Origin: Bacteroidota bacterium
GTDB lineage: Bacteria > Bacteroidota > Bacteroidia > Bacteroidales > FEN-979
Assembly (NCBI GenBank): GCA_026391835.1
Contig: JAPLDF010000065.1
Location: 1 to 64,000 of the forward strand
DNA length: 64,000 nucleotides
Reading direction: 5' to 3'
Shown: one piece after another, positions 8,096-16,361 of the stretch
How positions within the stretch are numbered: position 1 is the stretch's first letter
How the letters are laid out: each line of letters opens with the position of its first letter
The notes under the pieces: generated by a model
Told to the model about the DNA's origin: nothing
Databases searched by the model: none
The model's input: the letters and a program-made list of their open reading frames with translations, nothing else
Translations under genes and position numbers: made by a program

Positions 8096-9074
8096 ACTCC
8101 AGGTAACACAAAAGAAGGTAGTTTATCCCCTCATTTTCAGGATATAAAATGTACCAAATCCCAGCAGTACACAGCCAAGGATGATCAATCCCCATTGCGA
8201 TACGGTAGGAATAGCAGCAATTGCATGGCTGCAGGAATAATTCAGATTGTTATGCAACATGATGCAACCCTGCCATCCCAGGCCAAACCCGCAGGCTGCT
8301 TCATAGGTGACAGTAGTACCGGTAACAATTCCGGATCCATAACGATATTGGATCGTTGTTGGTAAACCGTTTGATGTTGCTGTGCTGATGATATCCGTAC
8401 CGGGCAGCAAACCTGCAAAAATACCATGGCTGGCATAAGTTCCATAAATAGGACTGGTCACACCTGCAGCAATCGGGTTCAGAGGGTCAGCAATGTCGTT
8501 ATAATTATCATACTGTTCCACGGTATGAACTCCGCCAGGTAACATAACAGAATAACCGCATGGTGAATTCCATCCGCATGTTGCAGCATGAACCTCAAGA
8601 CTTCCGCCATTTGTAACAAATGTGACAAACTTCGGAAAATTAGCGGCAAAGACTGTATGGAATCCGGGAACCTGGTCAGATAAAACAATGATTACATCAT
8701 AGTCGGCAAAGTTGAGTCCAGGAAATGTCGCAGAGGTTGCAGTGGAGAAAGTCTCTCCATTTGCAGCTAAAATGTCTGTCACTGAACTGCTTCCCCATGG
8801 AAGGTTATCCCCAAGTACCAGGTAATTACACCCGGAATTTTTATGAGGTGTCAGCACCGTTTTCATCGGTACCAAGGCAGGTGGATTTGACATGTGCCCC
8901 GTGGTGGTTGTGGCAAAGGTGGATCCCGAAACTGTAATGAATGCAAGCAATAAAAGAATAATTTTTCTCATAGTTTTAAGATTTAAGTTTAACATTTTAA
9001 TGATGAAGAATGGCTCGTTTGTGTTGACCTTTTTTAATTTATACCAAATAACAAAGTACAATATTATAATGATT
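8056..9074. repeat. Tandem gene duplication, copy 1
   Basis: The coding region, terminator hairpin and part of the upstream leader recur at about 9588-10602 in the same orientation. Coding identity is very high (7 of 282 residues differ). The leader keeps only patches, including a shared ACAATATTATAAT block (9058-9070). Confidence 0.9.
8123..8971 (-). CDS. IPTL/IPTV-CTERM cargo protein, copy 1
   Basis: 282 residues from the ATG at 8971, giving the signal peptide MRKIILLLLAFITVSGSTFA; the frame reaches 9061 but that extension adds nothing sensible. The C-terminus is a tripartite sorting tail: IPTVSQWG (254-261), a hydrophobic helix (262-277) and a short basic end KMRG. This is the IPTLxxWG-CTERM pattern cut by exosortase H. 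The mature domain (48-245) begins with a Rossmann-like strand (YLVLGDN), followed by an ADYDVIIVLSDQ strand and FVTNGGSLEVHAA. That layout recalls ThuA/GATase1-like folds, but no catalytic triad is clear. Six Cys remain in the mature part. It is transcribed towards the exosortase operon. Confidence 0.85.
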   Translation of the reverse strand: MRKIILLLLAFITVSGSTFATTTTGHMSNPPALVPMKTVLTPHKNSGCNYLVLGDNLPWGSSSVTDILAANGETFSTATSATFPGLNFADYDVIIVLSDQVPGFHTVFAANFPKFVTFVTNGGSLEVHAATCGWNSPCGYSVMLPGGVHTVEQYDNYNDIADPLNPIAAGVTSPIYGTYASHGIFAGLLPGTDIISTATSNGLPTTIQYRYGSGIVTGTTVTYEAACGFGLGWQGCIMLHNNLNYSCSHAIAAIPTVSQWGLIILGCVLLGFGTFYILKMRG

Positions 9075-9585
9075 TTTTATAAAAAGCAATTTTTTTTTGT
9101 TTTTTTTATGGGGTATTGATATGTTTTTTGCAATAGCCCCCTGGGGAGGCTACGTATACCAATCGGACTTAAGCCTCCAAACACATGATTATCATATTTT
9201 TACCAACTGATCGCATAGGTCATCGTAATGATTTTTCATCAACCTTATCAGGATGCGGATGACAACATTTTTCATGAATGAAATGTGCCTCTTCTGATCA
9301 GGATTAATTTTCGCAGGGGGAATACTCTGTGAAATTTAAGGGTGTCGGTGATGTTGTGCATCCCAAAACAAATGTACAGTCAATTCAGTGCAAACCCTTT
9401 TGCCTGTATAGTTTTTTCAGTACAGGACACTTCATCAGAAACGCTTTTTCGCCCGCTGCTGGTTGGTACTATAATGGGGTATTAACTCCAATATCATGAA
9501 ATCTCCGGAACCAATACAGAGAAAGAGAAACGACGGCTTCCCCCATAATTTTCCACCAGAATCCAGGAAATGAAAAAAGAATAAC
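9075..9585. other. Non-coding spacer between the cargo copies
   Basis: About 510 bp with frequent stops in all frames and no recognised gene. It holds a near-perfect inverted repeat, TAGCC...GGCTA with a CCCC/GGGG core, at 9134-9152, and one 27-codon minus-strand ORF with no recognisable product. It is not repeated at the other cargo copy, so it entered or diverged after the duplication. Confidence 0.6.
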
Positions 9586-9631
9586 AAAAAAAGCCCTTTA
9601 AGGCAGAATTGAACTTCTGACCAGAAAGGGC
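9586..9631 (-). terminator. Terminator of cargo gene 2
   Basis: GCCCTTT/AAAGGGC stem with inner AGAA/TTCT pairing and seven T on the minus strand. It is a diverged copy of the hairpin at 8054. Confidence 0.88.
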
Positions 9632-10602
9632 GCTAGGTAACACAAAGGAAGTTGTTATCCCCTCATCTTCAGGATATAAAATGTACCAAATCCAAGAAGC
9701 ACACAGCCAAGGATGATCAATCCCCATTGCGAAACGGTAGGAATAGCAGCAATTGCATGGCTGCAGGAATAATTCAGATTGTTATGCAACATGTTGCAGC
9801 CCTGCCATCCCAGGCCAAACCCGCAGGCTGCTTCATAGGTGACAGTAGTACCGGTTACAATTCCGGATCCAAAATGATACTGGATCGTTGTTGGTAAACC
9901 GTTTGATGTTGCCGTGCTGATGATATCCGTACCGGGCAGCAAACCTGTAAAAATACCATGGCTGGCATAAGTTCCATAAATAGGACTGGTCACACCTGCA
10001 GCAATCGGGTTCAGTGGGTCAGCGATGTCGTTATAATTATCATACTGTTCCACGGTGTGAACTCCGCCAGGTAACAGAACAGAATAACCGCATGGTGAAT
10101 TCCATCCGCATGTTGCAGCATGAACCTCAAGACTTCCGCCATTTGTAACAAATGTGACAAACTTCGGGAAATTAGCGGCAAAGACTGTATGAAATCCGGG
10201 AACCTGGTCAGATAATACAATGATCACATCATAGTCGGCAAAGTTGAGTCCCGGAAATGTCGCCGAGGTTGCTGTTGAAAAAGTCTCACCATTTGCAGCT
10301 AAAATGTCAGTCACTGAACTGCTTCCCCATGGAAGGTTATCCCCAAGTACCAGGTAATTACACCCGGAACTTTTATGAGGTGTCAGCACCGTTTTCATCG
10401 GCACCAAGGCAGGTGGATTTGACATGTGCCCCGTGTTGGTTGTGGCAAATGTAGATCCAGAAACTGTAATGAATGCAAGCAATAAAAGAATAATTTTTCT
10501 CATAAGGATAAAATTTAGTTTAACGTATTAATGAATAATAAGAACTATCAATTGTGTTTACCTGTAACATAATACTCACTGTTAACAAGGAACAATATTA
10601 TA
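9588..10602. repeat. Tandem gene duplication, copy 2
   Basis: Second copy of the segment at 8056-9074. Its terminator and start-proximal leader differ more than the coding sequence does. Confidence 0.9.
9655..10503 (-). CDS. IPTL/IPTV-CTERM cargo protein, copy 2
   Basis: 282 residues, colinear with the copy at 8123. Seven substitutions separate them: T23N, N45S, M143L, A186T, R210H, Y211F and I237N (copy 1 to copy 2). Signal peptide, IPTVSQWG motif, hydrophobic helix and KMRG end are unchanged. It has its own promoter region and terminator, so the two are separate transcripts. The pair therefore looks like dosage amplification or recent duplication with early divergence. The function is as uncertain as for copy 1; attachment to the cell surface by the nearby exosortase is inferred. 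Confidence 0.85.
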   Translation of the reverse strand: MRKIILLLLAFITVSGSTFATTNTGHMSNPPALVPMKTVLTPHKSSGCNYLVLGDNLPWGSSSVTDILAANGETFSTATSATFPGLNFADYDVIIVLSDQVPGFHTVFAANFPKFVTFVTNGGSLEVHAATCGWNSPCGYSVLLPGGVHTVEQYDNYNDIADPLNPIAAGVTSPIYGTYASHGIFTGLLPGTDIISTATSNGLPTTIQYHFGSGIVTGTTVTYEAACGFGLGWQGCNMLHNNLNYSCSHAIAAIPTVSQWGLIILGCVLLGFGTFYILKMRG

Positions 10603-10773
10603 ATTAATTAGTCTAAATAGCAAATAATTATTCATCTATTTTTAAAATAAATCTTATTTTATTGAGAATCAACCATGTTTAAACTTAACAAAAAACCATT
10701 TCGGGGGATTTTTTAGCAAAAATAACCTTATGGATGGGTTTTACATGATAAAAGACATCTTATTTCTACCCGA

Positions 10774-12462
10774 CTATTTCGAGATTTTTTCTAACACTGC
10801 CGCCAAAATCGTATCCTCGGCTATTTTTGTTTTATGCATCAATTCATCGGCCTTCTCCAATATCTCATCAAGGAACACATGATCTTTAAATCCTGCTCCG
10901 TTGATCTTTACATTCAGGTACGCCCCTATCACTGCCGACCGGCAGCAGAGTGCACCAACACCGGCGTCGGTGACGGAATTGGGATTTCCTGTTTCAACCA
11001 TGGCCCTGATGATTTCAAAAGATTCGAATGCCTTTTGCATGGTGCGGAATGGAACTTCAATGGCATACCTGGTGGCCGCCTGGATCGCAGCAGTGCGCAT
11101 GGCTTTCTCCTCTTCAGTCCCTTTGGGCAGACCAAATGCATCCATAATTTTATTAAATGCCCTGGTATCCTCGTCGACCAGGAATAAAAGTTCATCCTTT
11201 AGTTTCTGCCCCTTTTCAGCCCAGACCGAAAACTCCTCCCACCGCTCATCCCATCCCGATTTGTGTGATGAAAGGTTGGCAACCATTGTACCCAGCGACA
11301 CGCCAAGAGCAGCAATGTATGCAGAAACTGATCCGCCCCCCGGAGCCGGTGACTCCGAAGCTGTCTCATTGGCGAACCCTTCAGCAGTCAGGCCAACAAG
11401 TTTTTTGTCCTGCAGATCCTCAAGAAGATACTCGATGATCTTTTCCCTTGGATTAAAAGGTTTCAGGTCGTCCAGCCCCAGTGATTTAACTGCAATTTTA
11501 ATCAGTTCCTCTTCCGAAACCCCTACCGAACGCTGCTGTTTGCGCAGAAAGTACTTGCCTGCAGCAGTCATGGCATTTTTAGGGACAAGGCCGACCAGTT
11601 CCGAACCTGTAACCCGCATGCCCCGTTCCGCAGCCTTTATGCAAGCAACTTCAAATGCTTCATGTACCGAAGTAATGCTGATATTTGTCAGGTTGATCGA
11701 TACCTGGGCGATGCCATATTCTTCAATAAACCAGCCAATGGCCTTGCAGGCTTTGAGTGCACCCGGAGCCCATATCTCGTTGCCGTTTTCATCCTTCATA
11801 ATCTTTCCTGTGATCGGGTTTCCCTCCCGGACAGGCCGCCCCTTCTCACGGATGTCGAAGGCGACTGCATTGGCACGCCGGGTGGAAGTGGTGTTGAGGT
11901 TGACATTGTATGCCACCAAAAAATCGCGGGCACCGATGGCAATGGCACCGGTTCTTGGATTAAACCTGGACGGCCCGAAATCAGGTTTCCAGTGTGGATC
12001 CTCCAGTTTTTTGGGTAATCCCTCATATTCTCCCGACCGGCAATTTGCGAGATTGCGCCGCTCCGGGATCAAAGCAGCATTTTCATAACAATAAACCGGA
12101 ATTTCCAACTCTTTGCCAACCCGTTCTGCAAGTTTGCGTGCAAACCGCGCGGTCTCCTCCATGGATATGTTCGAAATCGGGACAAGCGGGCAAACATCTG
12201 TTCCACCAAACCGGGGATGTTCGCCATGGTGCCTGCTCATGTCGATCACTTCGGATGCCTTTTTGATCGCCCTGAAGGCAGCCTCAATCACAGCATCTGG
12301 TGTTCCGACCAATGTAACGACGGTGCGGTTTGTTGCTGCACCCGGATCAACATCCAGGAGCCTGACGCCTTCGACTTTTTCAATTTCGTCGGTAATGCTC
12401 TTGATCACGCCCATGTCGCGACCTTCAGAAAAGTTGGGAACACATTCAATGAGTTGTTTCAT
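10774..12462 (-). CDS. ftcD: Glutamate formimidoyltransferase / formimido-THF cyclodeaminase
   Basis: 562-residue bifunctional enzyme of histidine breakdown. The N-terminal transferase domain (about 1-300) opens with LIECVPNFSEGRD and has the HHGEHPRFGGTDVCPL substrate-binding segment. The C-terminal cyclodeaminase domain (about 345-555) contains SPAPGGGSVSA and the all-helical body. Together they move the formimino group from formiminoglutamate to tetrahydrofolate and release ammonia to give 5,10-methenyl-THF. hutI lies 4 kb away on the same strand. hutH and hutU are not in the window. An array of degenerate 8-bp repeats abuts the start codon. Cytoplasmic. Confidence 0.96.
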   Translation of the reverse strand: MKQLIECVPNFSEGRDMGVIKSITDEIEKVEGVRLLDVDPGAATNRTVVTLVGTPDAVIEAAFRAIKKASEVIDMSRHHGEHPRFGGTDVCPLVPISNISMEETARFARKLAERVGKELEIPVYCYENAALIPERRNLANCRSGEYEGLPKKLEDPHWKPDFGPSRFNPRTGAIAIGARDFLVAYNVNLNTTSTRRANAVAFDIREKGRPVREGNPITGKIMKDENGNEIWAPGALKACKAIGWFIEEYGIAQVSINLTNISITSVHEAFEVACIKAAERGMRVTGSELVGLVPKNAMTAAGKYFLRKQQRSVGVSEEELIKIAVKSLGLDDLKPFNPREKIIEYLLEDLQDKKLVGLTAEGFANETASESPAPGGGSVSAYIAALGVSLGTMVANLSSHKSGWDERWEEFSVWAEKGQKLKDELLFLVDEDTRAFNKIMDAFGLPKGTEEEKAMRTAAIQAATRYAIEVPFRTMQKAFESFEIIRAMVETGNPNSVTDAGVGALCCRSAVIGAYLNVKINGAGFKDHVFLDEILEKADELMHKTKIAEDTILAAVLEKISK

Positions 12463-12494
12463 AAATAATGGAATAGCGAAGCTGTGAAACAGCG
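12463..12494. repeat. Degenerate 8-bp tandem array at the ftcD start
   Basis: Four 8-mers on the plus strand: AAATAATG, GAATAGCG, AAGCTGTG, AAACAGCG (pattern AAAYAGYG). The array begins at the base next to the start codon. Similar arrays touch the dnaE and dinB starts. Confidence 0.6.
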
Positions 12495-12607
12495 AATTTT
12501 GTAAATATGCTTTTCGGCTTCAGATTAATTTCCTGCAAAAATATGCATTTCTTTGAGTTTTTTATTTGTTACCGCGGTTCTTCGGTATTTCATCAATGGG
12601 TTTTCAT

Positions 12608-12615
12608 TACTTTTG
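12608..12615 (+). promoter_or_regulatory. -7 promoter box TACTTTTG
   Basis: Exact TAnnTTTG match 27 bp before the ATG of the metallopeptidase at 12643. Confidence 0.6.
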
Positions 12616-12642
12616 TTTAATCATTCACAAACCTAACCTGCT

Positions 12643-14718
12643 ATGAAAAAAATATTCTTCATTTTCCTGCCGCTGGTGTTAATTTTCACTTCCTGCAAAC
12701 CAAAAGCAGATAATTCCCGGCAAACTTCAGTACAATTTATCAAACAACCCGCCATTGACTCTGTAATGTATAAACTGGCCAAACAATATGGCGAGGCGGG
12801 AAAAACCCGGATGGAGAAAGGTGTCAAACAATGTGCAACCTTATGGACCTCCCAGGACGGTACTGAAAAGGAGTTCGAGGCATTCTGCCTCAAATATTTC
12901 ACAGGCGACCCCGCCAAGCTGGAGTATTTGTTTAAGCGGTTTTCTGCCAACTGGGAATCGCTGTATGGTCATTTCAACATGGTCAGCCTCGATCTGAAAC
13001 GCGGGATGCACCTTGACATCGGGGAGATGCTTGACATAGATGAGCTGTTTGGCGCTTATGAGCCAGGTGCTCACCTCAATGAGGATTTCTTCAACAATAA
13101 GCTGGCCTTCGTTACTGCACTCAATTTTCCATTCTATTCACTGAAGGAAAAGGAGGATCTGGGCCCAAAGTGGAGCCGGACCGAATGGGCATATGTAAGA
13201 ATGGGTGACCTGTTTACCGCCAGGGTGCCGGCAGATGTCAATGTTAAAATCGCCGAAGCACTGACCACAGCAGATAATTACATATCCGGCTATAATATTT
13301 ATGTAGGCAACCTGCTCGATGACCAGGGAAAGACCCATTTTGCCAAAGAGATGAAGCTTTTATCGCATTGGAATCTCCGGGACGAACTGAAATCTAACTA
13401 CAATAACACCGGGGAAGGACTACTTAAACAGAAGCTGATCTACCAGGTAATGCTCCGGATCATCAACCAGGATATCCCTGACAGTGTGATCAACAACCCT
13501 GCATTTCAGTGGAACCCCGTGACAAACAAGGTTTTTCAGAACGGCAAGGAGGTTGCGAATACACCGGAACCGGATACCAGGTATGCAAACCTTCTTAACC
13601 TGTTTAACAAGATGAAGTTGATGGATCCTTATACCCCAATGTATCCTACCTATATCATGCGTTCATTCGACGGAGGTATGGAAATTCCCCAGGAACAGGT
13701 GGAAAAACTCTTTACCGAATTTTGCTCATCCCCGCAGGTCAGACAAGTGGGGGACCTTATCACCAGGAGACTTGGCCGGCCGTTGCAACCCTTCGATATC
13801 TGGTATGACGGGTTCAAGCCGCGAAGCAACATGAACATGGAACTGCTTGACAAGACCACCCGCGCAAAATATCCCAATACCCAGGCTTTTAAAGCTGACA
13901 TTCCGAACATCCTGCTTAAAATGGGCTTCAAACCCGACAAGGCAAAGGAGATCGCCTCGCACATTACCGTCGATCCGGCGCGCGGCAGCGGCCATGCATG
14001 GGGCGCACAGATGAAAGGCGACAAGGCTCATCTTCGTACAAGAATCGGGAAAGACGGGATGGACTACAAAGGGTACAATATTGCGGTTCATGAACTGGGA
14101 CACAACGTGGAACAGACGATATCGCTTTACATGGTTGATAATTACATGATGCAGGGGGTGCCAAATACCGCCTTCACCGAGGCATTTGCATTTACATTCC
14201 AGAAGCATGATCTCGAACTGCTCGGCATCAAAGACAACGATCCTGATAAAGAGGCGCTCGCAGCCATTGACAACTTCTGGATGAGTTACGAAATCATGGG
14301 TGTTTCAATGCTGGATATGAAAGTGTGGAAATGGCTGTATGAGAATCCCAATGCTACAAAAGAACAACTCAAAGAGACGGTCGTTAAAACCGCCATTGAG
14401 GTTTGGAACCAATATTATGCTCCTGTATTTGGCGTTAAGGATACCCCGATACTCGCCATCTATTCGCACATGATCGACAACCCGTTGTATTTGTCAAATT
14501 ACCCTGTCGGACACCTCATCGACTTCCAACTTGATCAGTTCCTGAAAGGGAAAAATTTCGCCGATGAAGCCATTCGGATATACTCCACCGGCCGTCTCAT
14601 CCCGCAGTTGTGGATGAAAAATGCGGTAGGTAATGAAATATCTATCAAGCCATTGCTCGATGCTACTGATGCAGCGCTGAAAAAACAATCCATCATCGCC
14701 CCTTCTAAAACAAAATAA
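12643..14718 (+). CDS. Zinc metallopeptidase lipoprotein (gluzincin, M3-like)
   Basis: 691 residues with a lipoprotein signal (lipobox ending at Cys18, IFTSC). The zinc site is HELGH (His483, Glu484, His487), followed about 30 residues later by AFTEAFAF, whose Glu would be the third ligand. That spacing fits clan MA gluzincins such as M3. The long helical N-terminal part (about 25-450) would form the usual closed substrate channel. I do not recognise the exact family: DPP III (M49) is the alternative, but its EExxA(E/D) second motif is not seen here. It is probably a periplasmic oligopeptidase anchored to a membrane, upstream of a T9SS protein and flanked by the hut genes. Confidence 0.75.
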   Translation: MKKIFFIFLPLVLIFTSCKPKADNSRQTSVQFIKQPAIDSVMYKLAKQYGEAGKTRMEKGVKQCATLWTSQDGTEKEFEAFCLKYFTGDPAKLEYLFKRFSANWESLYGHFNMVSLDLKRGMHLDIGEMLDIDELFGAYEPGAHLNEDFFNNKLAFVTALNFPFYSLKEKEDLGPKWSRTEWAYVRMGDLFTARVPADVNVKIAEALTTADNYISGYNIYVGNLLDDQGKTHFAKEMKLLSHWNLRDELKSNYNNTGEGLLKQKLIYQVMLRIINQDIPDSVINNPAFQWNPVTNKVFQNGKEVANTPEPDTRYANLLNLFNKMKLMDPYTPMYPTYIMRSFDGGMEIPQEQVEKLFTEFCSSPQVRQVGDLITRRLGRPLQPFDIWYDGFKPRSNMNMELLDKTTRAKYPNTQAFKADIPNILLKMGFKPDKAKEIASHITVDPARGSGHAWGAQMKGDKAHLRTRIGKDGMDYKGYNIAVHELGHNVEQTISLYMVDNYMMQGVPNTAFTEAFAFTFQKHDLELLGIKDNDPDKEALAAIDNFWMSYEIMGVSMLDMKVWKWLYENPNATKEQLKETVVKTAIEVWNQYYAPVFGVKDTPILAIYSHMIDNPLYLSNYPVGHLIDFQLDQFLKGKNFADEAIRIYSTGRLIPQLWMKNAVGNEISIKPLLDATDAALKKQSIIAPSKTK

Positions 14719-14740
14719 ATACCATAATCTAACCTTTTCA

Positions 14741-14770
14741 AGGCACCCTTTCTTCCAGAAAGAGTGTCTT
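14741..14770 (+). terminator. Weak terminator-like hairpin
   Basis: CTTTCT/AGAAAG stem extended by GCAC/GTGT with a 3-base loop. It lacks a clean T run. Confidence 0.4.
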
Positions 14771-14788
14771 ATCGTTAACTATTTTAAC

Positions 14789-14796
14789 TATTTTTG
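14789..14796 (+). promoter_or_regulatory. -7 promoter box TATTTTTG
   Basis: Exact TAnnTTTG match 18 bp before the ATG at 14815. It argues for the 14815 start over the longer frame from 14794. Confidence 0.6.
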
Positions 14797-14814
14797 CACA
14801 AAAACCAACTTCCT

Positions 14815-16278
14815 ATGAAAAAGATCATATTTATCCTTTTATTCATCACCCCAATTCTGCTTCACGCACAGAATTACACAAACATTTGCTCGGCAGGGCC
14901 CGCTTTTTACAAAAAGATGAACACCACTGCCGTGAAGGCTTATAAAGCCTCGAGCTACACGATCCCGGCCACCGGCGATACGATCTTCTACACCTTCCCA
15001 ACCATCCGTGATACTGCGGCTGAATGTAAGGACACAACCAAGGGATCGATTTTCGGCAGAAAGATCTACCGCCAAAGTGCCAGTTTTATGTTTTATTTTT
15101 TTAACAAAAAAAATGACACCGTTTATGTTTACGCCAAAGGCCAGTTAAATGACACCTGGCGATTTACAAAACTCTCATCCGGTACCTACCTTGAGGCCAA
15201 AGTAGTTTCAATTGGCCCCGACAGTGTAATGGGGGTGCTTGATGATGTGATGAAAATTGAGCTTCAGGCAAAACGGAATGATGGCACGCTCATAGCAAAT
15301 CCATGGAATGGCAAGTACTTCAAATTGAGCAAGCACTATGGGCTGGCACGAACTTTCGATATGACCAATGTTCCATTTGATACAACAAATTATACAATTG
15401 TCGGGAAACTGAAACCAATTATCGGAAACCAGGAATTTGGATGGAAAGAGGTATACAATTTCAATATCGGGGATGTTCTTCATTACTCTGGTTATTCCAA
15501 TACTTCAGGCGGTCCGAGCTCAACCTGGAAAGAGATCCAGAATGTCTATTCAAAAACCACCTATGGCACCAACAATGACTCTGTTGTATACAAATTCGAC
15601 CGTTGCAGGAGCACCGTTACCAATCCCGGGAATAATCATGTTTATTTCCGTGATACCATTGTTATAAAATACAAATTCAATGTGATGGCTTCTGACTCAA
15701 CCATCATGCGCCTGCCTGATCAATTTGTTCGCCAGAATGTATATGCCTCCCAATTTGACCGGTATATGAATGCCTTCAACACCCGCCAGACCAAAAAAGT
15801 AACTGAAGATAAATATCGTTACATGAACACCTGTTTCGTGATACCTACCGGCAGTGTGTCATTGTACCGCAATTACTCTGAAGGCCTCGGTGTTACCGAA
15901 TATTATCGCGATGATCAAAGTACGCAGGACTTTTACCGCCTGGTATATTTCAAGAAAGGAACCGAAACCTGGGGCAATGCAGTAGGTACGCAATGTTCGC
16001 CGATTCTTGATGTCAATGAACCCGGAATGGCCCTCGTGCCGCAGGTTCGGATTGTGCCCAACCCATTGAAAAACCAATCCAGGATTATCATTGATGGGAT
16101 GGAAATTACCGGGAATATGCAGTTTGTCCTTTATAACTTAATCGGCAAGGAAGTATACCGGATGAACGTCAAATCCAGCACTACGATTTTGGAGAAAAAC
16201 GATCTTCCGTCCGGTATTTACATTTATATGCTTGCTGGAACTGAGGTACTTTCCAAGGGGAAACTTGTTATAGAATAG
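14815..16278 (+). CDS. T9SS type A sorting-domain protein, unknown function
   Basis: 487 residues. The start at 14815 gives the signal peptide MKKIIFILLFITPILLHAQ. The last 75 residues form a type A T9SS sorting domain: VRIVPNPLKNQSRI, a VLYNLIGKEVYR strand and the final GIYIYMLAGTEVLSKGKLVIE-like hairpin. Such tails direct export through the outer membrane by the Por system. The body (20-405) is rich in Tyr, Thr and Asp, has few Cys, and matches no family I know; it looks all-beta. It is separated from hutI by a shared bidirectional terminator. Confidence 0.82.
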   Translation: MKKIIFILLFITPILLHAQNYTNICSAGPAFYKKMNTTAVKAYKASSYTIPATGDTIFYTFPTIRDTAAECKDTTKGSIFGRKIYRQSASFMFYFFNKKNDTVYVYAKGQLNDTWRFTKLSSGTYLEAKVVSIGPDSVMGVLDDVMKIELQAKRNDGTLIANPWNGKYFKLSKHYGLARTFDMTNVPFDTTNYTIVGKLKPIIGNQEFGWKEVYNFNIGDVLHYSGYSNTSGGPSSTWKEIQNVYSKTTYGTNNDSVVYKFDRCRSTVTNPGNNHVYFRDTIVIKYKFNVMASDSTIMRLPDQFVRQNVYASQFDRYMNAFNTRQTKKVTEDKYRYMNTCFVIPTGSVSLYRNYSEGLGVTEYYRDDQSTQDFYRLVYFKKGTETWGNAVGTQCSPILDVNEPGMALVPQVRIVPNPLKNQSRIIIDGMEITGNMQFVLYNLIGKEVYRMNVKSSTTILEKNDLPSGIYIYMLAGTEVLSKGKLVIE

Positions 16279-16328
16279 TTCCCATCGGATCTGGGAGCTT
16301 ACCAGGTCGATATTCAGAATAGTTATTC

Positions 16329-16360
16329 AAGAGGCTGACGGGTATTCCGGTCAGCCTCTT
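16329..16360. terminator. Bidirectional terminator
   Basis: Perfect 11-bp stem AAGAGGCTGAC/GTCAGCCTCTT with a 10-base loop, between two convergent genes (ends at 16278 and 16362). Confidence 0.85.
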
Positions 16361-16361
16361 C

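Noticed and set aside
10901-12088. 395-codon plus-strand ORF opposite ftcD
   Set aside because: It is antisense to a well-conserved enzyme, has a Ser/Arg-rich shadow composition, no family and no promoter. Such mirrored frames are common against GC-balanced genes.
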